Assembly: GCF_019414865.1 (NCBI RefSeq)
Contig: NZ_DXLG01000021.1
Coordinates: forward strand, 1 to 20,472
Origin: Veillonella sp.
Lineage (GTDB): Bacteria > Bacillota > Negativicutes > Veillonellales > Veillonellaceae
Direction of reading: 5' to 3'
DNA length: 20,472 bases
Shown here: piece after piece, positions 13,678-20,472 of the stretch
How positions within the stretch are numbered: position 1 is the first letter of the stretch
Layout of the letters: every line of letters starts with the position of its first letter
The notes under the pieces: model-generated
The model's database searches: none
Seen by the model: only the letters and a program-made list of their open reading frames with translations
Told to the model about the DNA's origin: nothing
Made by a program: the position numbers and the translations under genes

Positions 13678-14703
13678 ATGAAAGTTACAGATTTTGATTA
13701 TGAATTACCAGAGGAACTAATTGCTCAACATCCTGTAGAGCCTCGTGATACAGCGAGACTGTTGACCTTAGACAAGGTTACAGGTGAGGTTGCGCATAAA
13801 GAGCATTTTTACGATTTGCTAGATGAACTCCACGAAGGGGATGTACTTGTATTTAATAATACAAAGGTTATTCCTGCGAGATTATATGGCCAACGTCAAG
13901 GCTCTGGTGGCAAGGTTGAGGTATTGCTCCTCACACCATGTGGTGAAAATCGCTGGGAATGTCTTGTTAAACCTGGTAAAAAATGTCCTATTGGTCAAGT
14001 TATCGAATTTGATGACCGATTAAGTGGGACCGTTATAGATAAAACAGAATTTGGAGGTCGTATCATTGAATTCACTTGCGATGGTGTATTTGACGATGTG
14101 ATACAAGAAATTGGTGAAATGCCATTACCTCCATATATTCATGAGAAGTTAGAAGATAAAGATCGTTATCAAACTGTTTATGCTAAGGAAAAAGGTTCAG
14201 CTGCAGCTCCAACCGCAGGGCTTCATTTTACACCTGAATTATTAGAAAAGATAAAAGCGAAAGGTGTAGAGCTCGAATTTGTTACATTGCATGTTGGCCT
14301 TGGAACCTTTAGACCTGTATCAGCGGAGACAATTGAGGACCATGAAATGCATAGTGAGTTCTTCGTGGTATCTCAAGATACAGCTGATCGTATTAATGAA
14401 GCTAAGCGAAACGGACGCCGTATTATTGCGGTAGGTACTACTTCTGTGCGTACCCTTGAGTCAGCTACTAATGATGACGGTGTCTTACAAGGCATTAGTG
14501 GATGGACACAAATCTTTATCTATCCTGGCTACAAATTTAAGATGATTGATGCATTGGTAACAAATTTCCACTTGCCTCAATCTACATTATTAATGTTGAT
14601 TAGTGCATTGGCTGGTCGCGAACATTGTTTGGCGGCCTACGAAGAAGCTGTACGCGAACGGTATCGTTTCTTTAGCTTCGGCGATGCTATGTTTATACGT
14701 TAG
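13678..14703 (+). CDS. queA: S-adenosylmethionine:tRNA ribosyltransferase-isomerase QueA
   Basis: QueA transfers and isomerises the ribose of SAM onto preQ1 at tRNA position 34, making epoxyqueuosine. The 341-aa product shows the family N-terminus FDYELPEELIAQHPVEPRD, VFNNTKVIPARLYG (about 57-70), GSAAAPTAGLHFT (about 174-186), HVGLGTFRPV (about 205-214), GTTSVRTLE, and the C-terminal ALVTNFHLPQSTLLML plus RYRFFSFGDAM. All are intact and the length is typical. It is followed after eight bases by tgt, the enzyme acting one step earlier in the same pathway. Confidence 0.99.
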   Translation: MKVTDFDYELPEELIAQHPVEPRDTARLLTLDKVTGEVAHKEHFYDLLDELHEGDVLVFNNTKVIPARLYGQRQGSGGKVEVLLLTPCGENRWECLVKPGKKCPIGQVIEFDDRLSGTVIDKTEFGGRIIEFTCDGVFDDVIQEIGEMPLPPYIHEKLEDKDRYQTVYAKEKGSAAAPTAGLHFTPELLEKIKAKGVELEFVTLHVGLGTFRPVSAETIEDHEMHSEFFVVSQDTADRINEAKRNGRRIIAVGTTSVRTLESATNDDGVLQGISGWTQIFIYPGYKFKMIDALVTNFHLPQSTLLMLISALAGREHCLAAYEEAVRERYRFFSFGDAMFIR

Positions 14704-14711
14704 GAGGGACT

Positions 14712-15827
14712 ATGCCGAGTATTACTTATGAATTACAAAAGACATGTCCTCACACGGGGGCTCGTGCTGGTTTATTGCATACGCCACATGGTACCTTCCA
14801 AACGCCTATGTTTATGCCTGTAGGTACACAAGCTACAGTTAAAACTATGACGCCTGAGGAATTAAAGACGATGGGATCTCAAGTCATCTTGAGCAATACA
14901 TACCATTTATTCTTACGTCCTGGTCCTGAACTCGTAGAAGAAGCAGGTGGCTTACATAAATTTATGAACTGGGATCAAGCTATTTTAACTGATAGCGGTG
15001 GGTTCCAAGTATTTAGCTTAGGCGATATGCGTAAGATTACTGAGGATGGTGTAACCTTTAGATCTCATATTGATGGGTCTAAACAGTTTTTATCTCCAGA
15101 GGTGGCCACAAAGGTACAAGAGCAATTAGGTTCTGATATTGCCATGGCCTTTGATGAATGTATTCCCTATCCTGCGGACCATGATTATGCGAAACGCTCA
15201 ACAGCTCGTACCACACGTTGGGCTCATCGTTGCCAAGAGGCTCGTAAAGCGCATGACCGTCAAGGAATGTTTGGCATTGTACAAGGTGGTATGTACAAAG
15301 ACTTGCGCAAACAAAGTGCGGAAGAACTCGTGGCTATGGACTTTGAAGGTTATAGCATAGGCGGTTTATCTGTTGGGGAACCTCATGATTTGATGAATGA
15401 AATCTTAGAATATACTACGCCACTATTGCCAACTAATAAGGCTCGTTATTTAATGGGCGTTGGTACGGCGGATTGCCTTGTAGAAGGCGTAGCACGTGGT
15501 ATTGATATGTTCGACTGCGTATATCCTACACGAGTTGCTCGAAATGGTATGGCCATGACTTGGAAAGGTCGCCTTAATATTCGAAATGCGCAATTTGCTC
15601 ATGATTGGGGTCCTTTAGAAGAAGGCTGCCAATGTTATACATGTAAAAATTATTCTCGCGCTTATATTCGTCACTTGTATAAGGCGGAAGAAATTTTGGC
15701 GTTGCGTCTCGTAACATACCATAATCTTTACTTCTTGCTTGAGTTTATGCGTCAAATGAGACAAGCCATCTTAGAAGATCGGTTCCCACAATTTAGAATG
15801 CAATTTTGGGATAGCTTTAAAAAATAG
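14712..15827 (+). CDS. tgt: tRNA-guanine transglycosylase Tgt
   Basis: Tgt exchanges guanine-34 for preQ1 in tRNAs with GUN anticodons. The 371-aa TIM-barrel enzyme has the base-binding and catalytic Asp94 in DSGGFQVFSL, HIDGSKQFLSPE (119-130), GIVQGGMYKDLR (188-199), YSIGGLSVGE (214-223) and the nucleophile Asp268 in FDCVYPTRVARNG. The zinc site is C306, C308, C311 with H337. The ribosome-binding site AGGAGG precedes the ATG. After the stop there is a 77-base gap carrying a candidate promoter for yajC. Confidence 0.99.
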   Translation: MPSITYELQKTCPHTGARAGLLHTPHGTFQTPMFMPVGTQATVKTMTPEELKTMGSQVILSNTYHLFLRPGPELVEEAGGLHKFMNWDQAILTDSGGFQVFSLGDMRKITEDGVTFRSHIDGSKQFLSPEVATKVQEQLGSDIAMAFDECIPYPADHDYAKRSTARTTRWAHRCQEARKAHDRQGMFGIVQGGMYKDLRKQSAEELVAMDFEGYSIGGLSVGEPHDLMNEILEYTTPLLPTNKARYLMGVGTADCLVEGVARGIDMFDCVYPTRVARNGMAMTWKGRLNIRNAQFAHDWGPLEEGCQCYTCKNYSRAYIRHLYKAEEILALRLVTYHNLYFLLEFMRQMRQAILEDRFPQFRMQFWDSFKK

Positions 15828-15837
15828 TAATTAAGTC

Positions 15838-15866
15838 TAGTCAAATCTATATTAGGTGGCTATACT
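15838..15866 (+). promoter_or_regulatory. Candidate promoter for yajC-fthC-secDF
   Basis: TAGTCA (15838-15843) and TATACT (15861-15866) are separated by 17 bases and match the -35 and -10 consensus at four and five of six positions. The pair is embedded in an inverted repeat, TCTAGT (15836-15841) and ACTAGA (15864-15869), so a symmetric regulator site is possible. This would let export genes be expressed independently of ruv/que genes. Confidence 0.5.
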
Positions 15867-15904
15867 AGAAAAGAAAAACATATTTATTACACTAGGAGGA
15901 TAAA

Positions 15905-16195
15905 ATGGAAGATATTTTACAAGTGTTGCAAACTAGCTGGCCTATTTTGTTGATGGTCGTAATTTTTTATTTCTTATTGTGGCGTCCACAAAAGAAACAA
16001 CAAAAAGAGCGCGCTAATTTGTTAGGCAGCTTGAAGAAAGGTCAAAAAATCGTTACTATCGGCGGTATTTATGGCGAAATCGTTGAACTTGACGATGAAA
16101 AAGTAAAGGTTCAAGTATCTGAAAAAGTAGAGTTAACATTTGCACGTTCTGCAATTGCTAACGTTCTTTCCAAGAAAAACAAGGAAGAAAAATAA
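15905..16195 (+). CDS. yajC: Sec translocon accessory subunit YajC
   Basis: YajC is the small membrane protein that associates with SecDF. The 96-aa product has one N-terminal transmembrane helix (about 12-28, SWPILLMVVIFYFLLW) followed at once by RPQKKQQKE, the conserved motif of the family. A cytoplasmic domain with IVTIGGIYGEIVELDDEKV (about 49-67) follows. AGGAGG lies eight bases before the ATG. It is the first gene of a yajC-fthC-secD-secF group, and its stop overlaps the next start by one base (TAATG). Confidence 0.97.
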   Translation: MEDILQVLQTSWPILLMVVIFYFLLWRPQKKQQKERANLLGSLKKGQKIVTIGGIYGEIVELDDEKVKVQVSEKVELTFARSAIANVLSKKNKEEK

Positions 16196-16761
16196 TGAAT
16201 ACAAAGGAAGCAGTGCGCCGGGCGTGCAAGGCCCAGCGCGCTGCTTTATCCGTTGCTGATTGTCATAGATGGATTACGCTTTTGACAGATCAAATTGTTA
16301 ATAGTCCTGAGTATATATCAGCTAATAGCATTATGGCCTATTTGGCGATGCCCAAGGAGGCCAATTTAGACGATGTTATTCGTCATGCTTTAGAACATGG
16401 CAAATCCGTATATGTTCCAGTATGTACAGATAAGACGACCATGATTGCCGTTCGTCTTAAGTCTCTAGAATCTATCACTCGGGGTGTGTTAAATATACGC
16501 ATTCCCTCTGAGCCATACGAGGTTATTAATCCACATGACTTGGATTTGATTTTAGTGCCTGGTGCTGGCTTTGACCGTCAAGGCGGTCGCATGGGGATGG
16601 GGAATGGGTACTATGATCGATTTCTCAAGGAACTTTCACCACGTACATTTATGGGCGTATGCTGGTCAGTACAATTGTGGGATATACCAATTCCAATGGA
16701 TGAACTGGACCAACGGATGAGCAAAATTGTAACGGAGCAAGGCGTTATACATTGCGTATAG
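16195..16761 (+). CDS. 5-formyltetrahydrofolate cyclo-ligase family protein
   Basis: This enzyme converts 5-formyl-THF to 5,10-methenyl-THF with ATP, salvaging a dead-end folate. The 188-aa product has the N-terminal Lys/Arg helices (MNTKEAVRRACKAQRAAL), the strand SIMAYLAMPKEANLDDVI and the family signature LVPGAGFDRQGGRMGMGNGYYDRFL (120-144), where the Gly-rich loop binds nucleotide. The family usually reads RLGYGGGYYDR; here it reads RMGMGNGYYDR. The length is normal for the bacterial FTCL (YgfA/FAU) family. It has no obvious link to secretion, although it sits between yajC and secD. Its first 17 codons contain a long GC-rich hairpin and codons rare in this window. Confidence 0.9.
   Translation: MNTKEAVRRACKAQRAALSVADCHRWITLLTDQIVNSPEYISANSIMAYLAMPKEANLDDVIRHALEHGKSVYVPVCTDKTTMIAVRLKSLESITRGVLNIRIPSEPYEVINPHDLDLILVPGAGFDRQGGRMGMGNGYYDRFLKELSPRTFMGVCWSVQLWDIPIPMDELDQRMSKIVTEQGVIHCV
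16211..16243 (+). other. GC-rich intragenic hairpin near the start of the formyl-THF cyclo-ligase gene
   Basis: CAGTGCGC (16211-16218) pairs with GCGCGCTG (16236-16243), with one T-G. After a single C/A mismatch (16219/16235), GGGC (16220-16223) pairs with GCCC (16231-16234). The loop is GTGCAAG. This is a 12-pair stem beginning 16 bases after the ATG, in a run of GC-rich codons (CGC CGG GCG TGC AAG GCC CAG CGC). No T-tract follows. Confidence 0.6.
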
Positions 16762-16782
16762 TAGTAGAAGGGAGCAACTATT

Positions 16783-18057
16783 TTGAACGGTAAAGCTATT
16801 ATCAAGTTTTTAGTAGTCATTGCTGCCATCATTGGATTGTTTGCGTATTTTATTCAACCATTAGCAGGCTCTTTGAAACAAGGTCTAGACTTGCAAGGTG
16901 GTACGCACATCGTATTAGAAGCAGAGGACTCTGCGACTGGTGCAGCTGACAATGATGCAGTGGAACGAGCGAAGCAAATCTTAGAGCGTCGTATTAATGA
17001 AATGGGTTTGTCTGAACCATTAGTACAACGTGAAGGTGCTCGTCGTATTATCATCGAATTGCCAGGTGTAAAAGATCCTGACGAAGCGATTAAACGTATC
17101 GGTAAGACAGCAGTCTTGGAATTTAAAAACGACCAAGGTCAAACTGTTATGACTGGTGATGATTTAAAAGATGCAAAAGAAGAGTTAGGTCAAAATAAAC
17201 AACCACTCGTTGCTATTGAATTAAGCGATGAAGGGGCTAAGAAATTTGCTGATTTAACATCTAAAAATATTGGTCGTCGTATTGCCATTACATTGGATGG
17301 TAAAGAATTGACTAATCCTGTAGTACAACAAGCAATTACAGGTGGTAAAGCAACTATCTCTGGTAGTCAAAGCTTAGAAGAAGCTAAAGACTTGGCTATT
17401 TTATTACGTTCCGGTGCATTGCCTGTTAAAATTAATGTATTGGAAGTACGTACAGTTGGTCCTTCTTTGGGTCAAGACTCCAAGGATAAATCTGTTGTAG
17501 CCTTCAGTGCTGGTATTGCAATGATCATGATTTTCTTGGTTATTTTATATCGTTTTTCTGGTATTGTAGCTAATATTGCATTACTTGTATATGTTATGCT
17601 CTTATTGCTCGTATTAGGTAAAGGCTTTAATGCGACTATGACATTGCCAGGTATCGCGGGTATTATCTTATCCATGGGTGTTGCTGTAGATGCGAACATT
17701 CTTATCTTTGAACGTTTTAAAGAAGAGGTGTTCTCCGGTAAGTCCATGCGTGTAGCCATGGAAGCTGGTTTCAGTCGTGCTTTAGCAACAATTACAGATG
17801 CGAACGTATCTGTTATCATTACTGCTGCTATCTTGACAATCTTAGGCTCTGGCCCTGTAAAAGGTTTCGCTATCAGCTTAGGCGTAGGTGTTGTTGTAAG
17901 TATGTTCACAGCGATTACTGTGAGCCATTTCTTATTGCGCTTACTTATTGACTGTAACTTTACGAACCATCCATTCTGGTTTGGTGCGAATATCTCTCCA
18001 AGCACAAGTGCTGACGCATTTGCACCAAAATCTTTGAAAGGAGGTAAACGCAAATGA
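16783..18057 (+). CDS. secD: Protein translocase subunit SecD
   Basis: SecD is the membrane subunit that, with SecF, uses the proton-motive force to pull proteins out of SecYEG on the outer face. The 424-aa product has TM1 (about 6-24), GLDLQGGTH (34-42), the extracytoplasmic P1 domain (about 45-230), then five further membrane helices including LPGIAGIILSMGVAVDANILIFER, the D4 region typical of SecD. It is shorter than E. coli SecD (615 aa), as is common in Firmicutes. The start is TTG at 16783 with AAGGGAG nine bases upstream. No ATG fits as well without losing TM1. It overlaps secF by four bases (ATGA). Confidence 0.98.
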   Translation: MNGKAIIKFLVVIAAIIGLFAYFIQPLAGSLKQGLDLQGGTHIVLEAEDSATGAADNDAVERAKQILERRINEMGLSEPLVQREGARRIIIELPGVKDPDEAIKRIGKTAVLEFKNDQGQTVMTGDDLKDAKEELGQNKQPLVAIELSDEGAKKFADLTSKNIGRRIAITLDGKELTNPVVQQAITGGKATISGSQSLEEAKDLAILLRSGALPVKINVLEVRTVGPSLGQDSKDKSVVAFSAGIAMIMIFLVILYRFSGIVANIALLVYVMLLLLVLGKGFNATMTLPGIAGIILSMGVAVDANILIFERFKEEVFSGKSMRVAMEAGFSRALATITDANVSVIITAAILTILGSGPVKGFAISLGVGVVVSMFTAITVSHFLLRLLIDCNFTNHPFWFGANISPSTSADAFAPKSLKGGKRK

Positions 18058-18950
18058 CATTAGACGTAATTAAGCATCATCGTTGGTGGTTTGCAATTTC
18101 CTCCACACTTGTTATTATCAGTTTGATTTCCATCTTTACTAAAGGCTTTAACTTTGGTATTGATTATACTGGTGGTACGATTGTTGAAGTTGTATTTGAT
18201 CAACCTGTAGAGGTTAGTCAAGTTCGTGACGTATTAAAAGAATATAATCTTGAAAACGCACAAATTCAGCTTTCTGGCGATACTACTGGTGATACAGCGG
18301 GCGAAGACGTAATGATTCGTACACGTAATCTTGAGCCTAGTGAAAGTGCCGCTGTGATTGAATCTTTGACTAAATCTATTGGTAACAATACAGTTAAACG
18401 TATTGAAACTGTAGGTGCTGTAATTGGTTCCGAAGTTACAGAACATGCGTTGTTAAATCTTGTTATAGCGTTTGCGGCATTAGCATTGTATATTTCTTAT
18501 CGCTTTGAATATAAAGTTGCTATTTCTGCGCTCGTTGCTATTTTCCATGATTTGATTATGGTTCTTGGGGTATTCTCTTATTTCCAATTAGAAATTGATG
18601 CGTCTTTCTTGGCGGCTATTCTTACGGTTGTAGGTTACTCCATGAATGAATCTGTAGTTATCTTTGACCGTGTTCGCGAAAATACACATACACATAAACG
18701 TTCTGATACATTTGCAGATCTTGCGAATGCATCTATTACACAAAGTATTCACCGTAGTTTCTATACATTAGCTACCGTTATGTTTGCCTGTGTATCCCTT
18801 TATCTATTCGGTGGGGACACTACAAAGAACTTTGCTCTTTGTATGATTATTGGTTTTGCTAGTGGTGCGTATTCCTCTATCTGTGTAGCTACATCCTTAT
18901 GGGTTATGTGGAAGAGTCGCAACAAGAACGATATCCGCAATCAACAATAA
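18054..18950 (+). CDS. secF: Protein translocase subunit SecF
   Basis: SecF is the partner of SecD. The 298-aa product has TM1 (about 12-29), FGIDYTGGT (34-42), a small periplasmic domain and five further helices. The SecF hallmark is in VGYSMNESVVIFDRVREN, close to the usual VGYSINDTVVVFDR, including the Asp before the Arg. The start overlaps secD in ATGA, so stoichiometric translation is expected. Two hairpins follow the stop and end the transcription unit. Confidence 0.98.
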   Translation: MTLDVIKHHRWWFAISSTLVIISLISIFTKGFNFGIDYTGGTIVEVVFDQPVEVSQVRDVLKEYNLENAQIQLSGDTTGDTAGEDVMIRTRNLEPSESAAVIESLTKSIGNNTVKRIETVGAVIGSEVTEHALLNLVIAFAALALYISYRFEYKVAISALVAIFHDLIMVLGVFSYFQLEIDASFLAAILTVVGYSMNESVVIFDRVRENTHTHKRSDTFADLANASITQSIHRSFYTLATVMFACVSLYLFGGDTTKNFALCMIIGFASGAYSSICVATSLWVMWKSRNKNDIRNQQ

Positions 18951-18959
18951 TATATAATG

Positions 18960-18982
18960 CTTTTACCTATTATTGGTAAAAG
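18960..18982 (+). other. First hairpin downstream of secF
   Basis: CTTTTACC (18960-18967) and GGTAAAAG (18975-18982) form a perfect 8-bp stem with a 7-base loop, ten bases after the secF stop. There is no T-tract directly behind it. The strong terminator starts three bases later. It may protect the 3' end or act with the terminator. Confidence 0.5.
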
Positions 18983-18985
18983 TAT

Positions 18986-19024
18986 AAGAACCTCTCTGTA
19001 TTATATTCAGAGAGGTTCTTTGTT
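18986..19024 (+). terminator. Intrinsic terminator after secF
   Basis: AAGAACCTCTCTG (18986-18998) pairs perfectly, 13 bp, with CAGAGAGGTTCTT (19008-19020) around a 9-base loop. TGTTT follows, continuing the T-rich right arm. It is one of the longest perfect stems in the window and a convincing end to the ruvC-secF unit. Confidence 0.9.
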
Positions 19025-19067
19025 TATGTATCATTTATTAATAAATTATTACTATGGATAACTCATA

Positions 19068-19094
19068 GATATATGTATAGGATATATGTACATA
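19068..19094 (+). promoter_or_regulatory. Possible operator: direct repeats and palindrome upstream of the MFS gene
   Basis: GATATATGTA occurs twice, at 19068-19077 and 19081-19090. The second copy runs into the palindrome TATGTACATA (19085-19094), which ends 16 bases before the -35 of the MFS promoter. Repeats in this position could bind a regulator of the transporter. The sequence is AT-rich, so chance is a real alternative. Confidence 0.3.
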
Positions 19095-19110
19095 GTAAGG
19101 AATATACTTA

Positions 19111-19139
19111 TTGAACTCTTTGTATAGGGGGCGTAAAAT
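19111..19139 (+). promoter_or_regulatory. Sigma-70-type promoter for the MFS transporter gene
   Basis: TTGAAC (19111-19116) and TAAAAT (19134-19139) are separated by exactly 17 bases, each matching five of six consensus positions. The element sits about 35 bases before the MFS start codon and after the secF terminator. Confidence 0.65.
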
Positions 19140-19175
19140 AGCAAGGTAACACAATGTTGAAAAGGGGATAGATAG

Positions 19176-20351
19176 ATGGATTCAAATCGATTATGGAGCC
19201 CTGCTTTTATAAACTATGGTATAAGCAGTGGCATTTTATATATGACACAATATGTTCTTGTAGCAGCCTTGCCGATAGTCATAACCTCTGAATTAAGTGG
19301 AAGTGATTTAGATGCGGGATTAGCGATGACCTATTTTCAAATAGGCACAATTGTATGTAGGCTCTTTGCAGGTCGCTTGATTGATGGCTTTAATAAACGA
19401 GTTGTATTACTACTATCAACTGCTTTATTTTTCATCATTATGGGGCTCTTTAATTTTACAACCTCTTTAGAAGCCATCTTTGTATTGCGGGGGCTACATG
19501 GTGGTGTATTTGCTTTGGGCACGACTGTAATGGCGGCGTTGGCGGTATTGGTGTTACCTCCTAATCGAAAGGGGGAGGGCATAAATATGTTTGCTATCTT
19601 TTCGAATGTGGCAATGGTATTAGGCCCTCCAATAGGCTTATATGCACTTGCTTCATATGGTAGTATAGCTCTCTATCTTTTCTTAACTATTATGACTGGC
19701 TTAGTCCTAGTATTGAGTAATTGTATTCCCTTATCAAAAGAATTAGCATCGCCTAAACCATCTACTCACAAAGGGTGGCATATATCTCAATTTATTGAAA
19801 AAAGAAGTTTACCTTGGGCTTTAATGGGACTATTTATTGGCTTTACATATTCTGGTGTGTTAGTATTTATTCCCATTGAGTTAAATAGTATGGGCGCTGG
19901 TATTTGGGGTAGTGCATTTTTTGCTATCTTTGCAGTAATGATCATAATTAGTCGCCCTTTAGTAGGAAAAGCATATGCTCGGTATGGCTCTACATATATT
20001 ATCTACCCAGGCCTAGTACTCTTTATACTAGGACTATTAGCGTTAGGAATAGCTACTACGCCATTAACCATAATATTAACGGCCCCTTTGTTAGGTTTAG
20101 GTTATGGTGCAGCACAACCAGCATTTCAAGCGTTAGCCATTCAATCAGCACCAATAGAACGGGCTGGGGTATCGACAGCAACATATTTTTTAGCATTAGA
20201 TATAAGTGTGGGGGCGGGATCTGTCATTCTTGCTCTGTTAGCTAGTGCTGTAGGATATCAGTATCTTTATATGTTTACAGCGGTGACAATGATTGTAGCG
20301 TTGGCTTTATATCATATATGGATAAAGAGGTATACGCCTCTAGAACTGTAA
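19176..20351 (+). CDS. MFS transporter
   Basis: This is a 391-aa major facilitator superfamily protein with about 12 hydrophobic segments. The signature loop between helices 2 and 3 is GRLIDGFNKR (66-75), a version of MFS motif A. The helix-4 region VLRGLHGGVFALGTT and GPPIGLY in helix 5 resemble the motif C region of drug/H+ antiporters. The middle loop (about 188-205) is short and basic. The family layout fits small-molecule efflux, but the substrate cannot be read from sequence. The ribosome-binding site AAGGGGAT is several bases before the ATG. It is the only gene of its transcription unit and is unrelated to its neighbours. I place it in the general MFS_1 / arabinose-efflux-permease-like group. 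Confidence 0.9.
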   Translation: MDSNRLWSPAFINYGISSGILYMTQYVLVAALPIVITSELSGSDLDAGLAMTYFQIGTIVCRLFAGRLIDGFNKRVVLLLSTALFFIIMGLFNFTTSLEAIFVLRGLHGGVFALGTTVMAALAVLVLPPNRKGEGINMFAIFSNVAMVLGPPIGLYALASYGSIALYLFLTIMTGLVLVLSNCIPLSKELASPKPSTHKGWHISQFIEKRSLPWALMGLFIGFTYSGVLVFIPIELNSMGAGIWGSAFFAIFAVMIIISRPLVGKAYARYGSTYIIYPGLVLFILGLLALGIATTPLTIILTAPLLGLGYGAAQPAFQALAIQSAPIERAGVSTATYFLALDISVGAGSVILALLASAVGYQYLYMFTAVTMIVALALYHIWIKRYTPLEL

Positions 20352-20416
20352 AACAAATATAGTGATATAGTAAAAGCTACTAACAGTATTAGACTATTAG
20401 ACACAATATAATAATC

Positions 20417-20460
20417 AATCCTTAGAATGTATTTTATGGTATGTTCTAAGGATTTTTCTT
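20417..20460 (+). terminator. Intrinsic terminator after the MFS gene
   Basis: AATCCTTAGAA (20417-20427) pairs perfectly, 11 bp, with TTCTAAGGATT (20444-20454) around a 16-base loop. A T-rich run TTTTCTT follows. It lies about 65 bases after the stop. It may also serve a converging gene beyond the window end, because the left flank is A-rich. Confidence 0.85.
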
Positions 20461-20472
20461 TTATCAAACAGT

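Noticed and set aside
17472..18053. 193-aa open frame on the minus strand opposite secD
   Set aside because: It is a shadow of the secD reading frame with no family features.
20387..20402. Tandem repeat TATTAGAC x2 after the MFS gene
   Set aside because: Only two 8-base copies in non-coding AT-rich sequence, with no further structure, so not enough to call a repeat element.
1..20472. CRISPR arrays, tRNA/rRNA genes, insertion sequences, phage genes, defence systems
   Set aside because: No spaced direct repeats, cloverleaf sequences, transposase or integrase motifs, or defence-gene signatures were seen. The window is core chromosome.

Overview
The window is a stretch of bacterial core chromosome, dense with genes that all lie on the + strand. 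Low GC, conserved housekeeping gene order and the character of the proteins suggest a diderm Firmicute of the Negativicutes, most likely Veillonella or a close relative. That assignment is inferred from gene content and protein style, because there is no rRNA gene here.

Layout. (1) Positions 162-3330 hold the classical SRP / ribosome-maturation operon: ylxM, ffh, rpsP, khpA, a YlqD-family gene and rimM. It ends in an intrinsic terminator whose stem overlaps the rimM stop codon. (2) Positions 3451-9765 hold trmD, a TIP30-like NAD(P)-binding gene, a four-gene membrane cassette, a second SPOUT RNA methyltransferase and yebC, ending in a clear terminator. The cassette is a DUF4178-type membrane protein, a DUF350 membrane protein, a small membrane-anchored Ser-rich-tailed protein and a glutathionylspermidine-synthase-like ATP-grasp ligase. 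The rplS gene that usually follows trmD is not here. (3) Positions 9965-18950 hold ruvC-ruvA-ruvB, a secreted SpoIID/LytB-domain protein, queA, tgt, yajC, a 5-formyltetrahydrofolate cyclo-ligase gene, secD and secF. A candidate internal promoter lies before yajC, and two tandem hairpins follow secF. (4) Positions 19176-20351 hold a stand-alone MFS transporter with its own good sigma-70-type promoter and a terminator.

The genes fall into connected themes: co-translational targeting and export (ffh, yajC, secD, secF), ribosome and tRNA maturation (rpsP, khpA, rimM, trmD, the SPOUT methyltransferase, queA, tgt), Holliday-junction processing (ruvABC) and the cell envelope (SpoIID protein, DUF4178/DUF350/ATP-grasp cassette).

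The least understood part is the cassette at 5006-8406. It looks like a membrane-associated amide-ligase system related to E. coli yjfL/yjfM/yjfC, embedded in an RNA-modification operon and preceded by a long, nearly perfect hairpin. At a finer scale, three genes that start in TAATG overlaps (rimM, ruvA, fthC-like) carry notable inverted repeats just after their start codons. In rimM and the fthC-like gene these repeats are strikingly GC-rich. No tRNA, rRNA, CRISPR, insertion sequence or prophage gene was seen. No gap between genes exceeds 300 bases.
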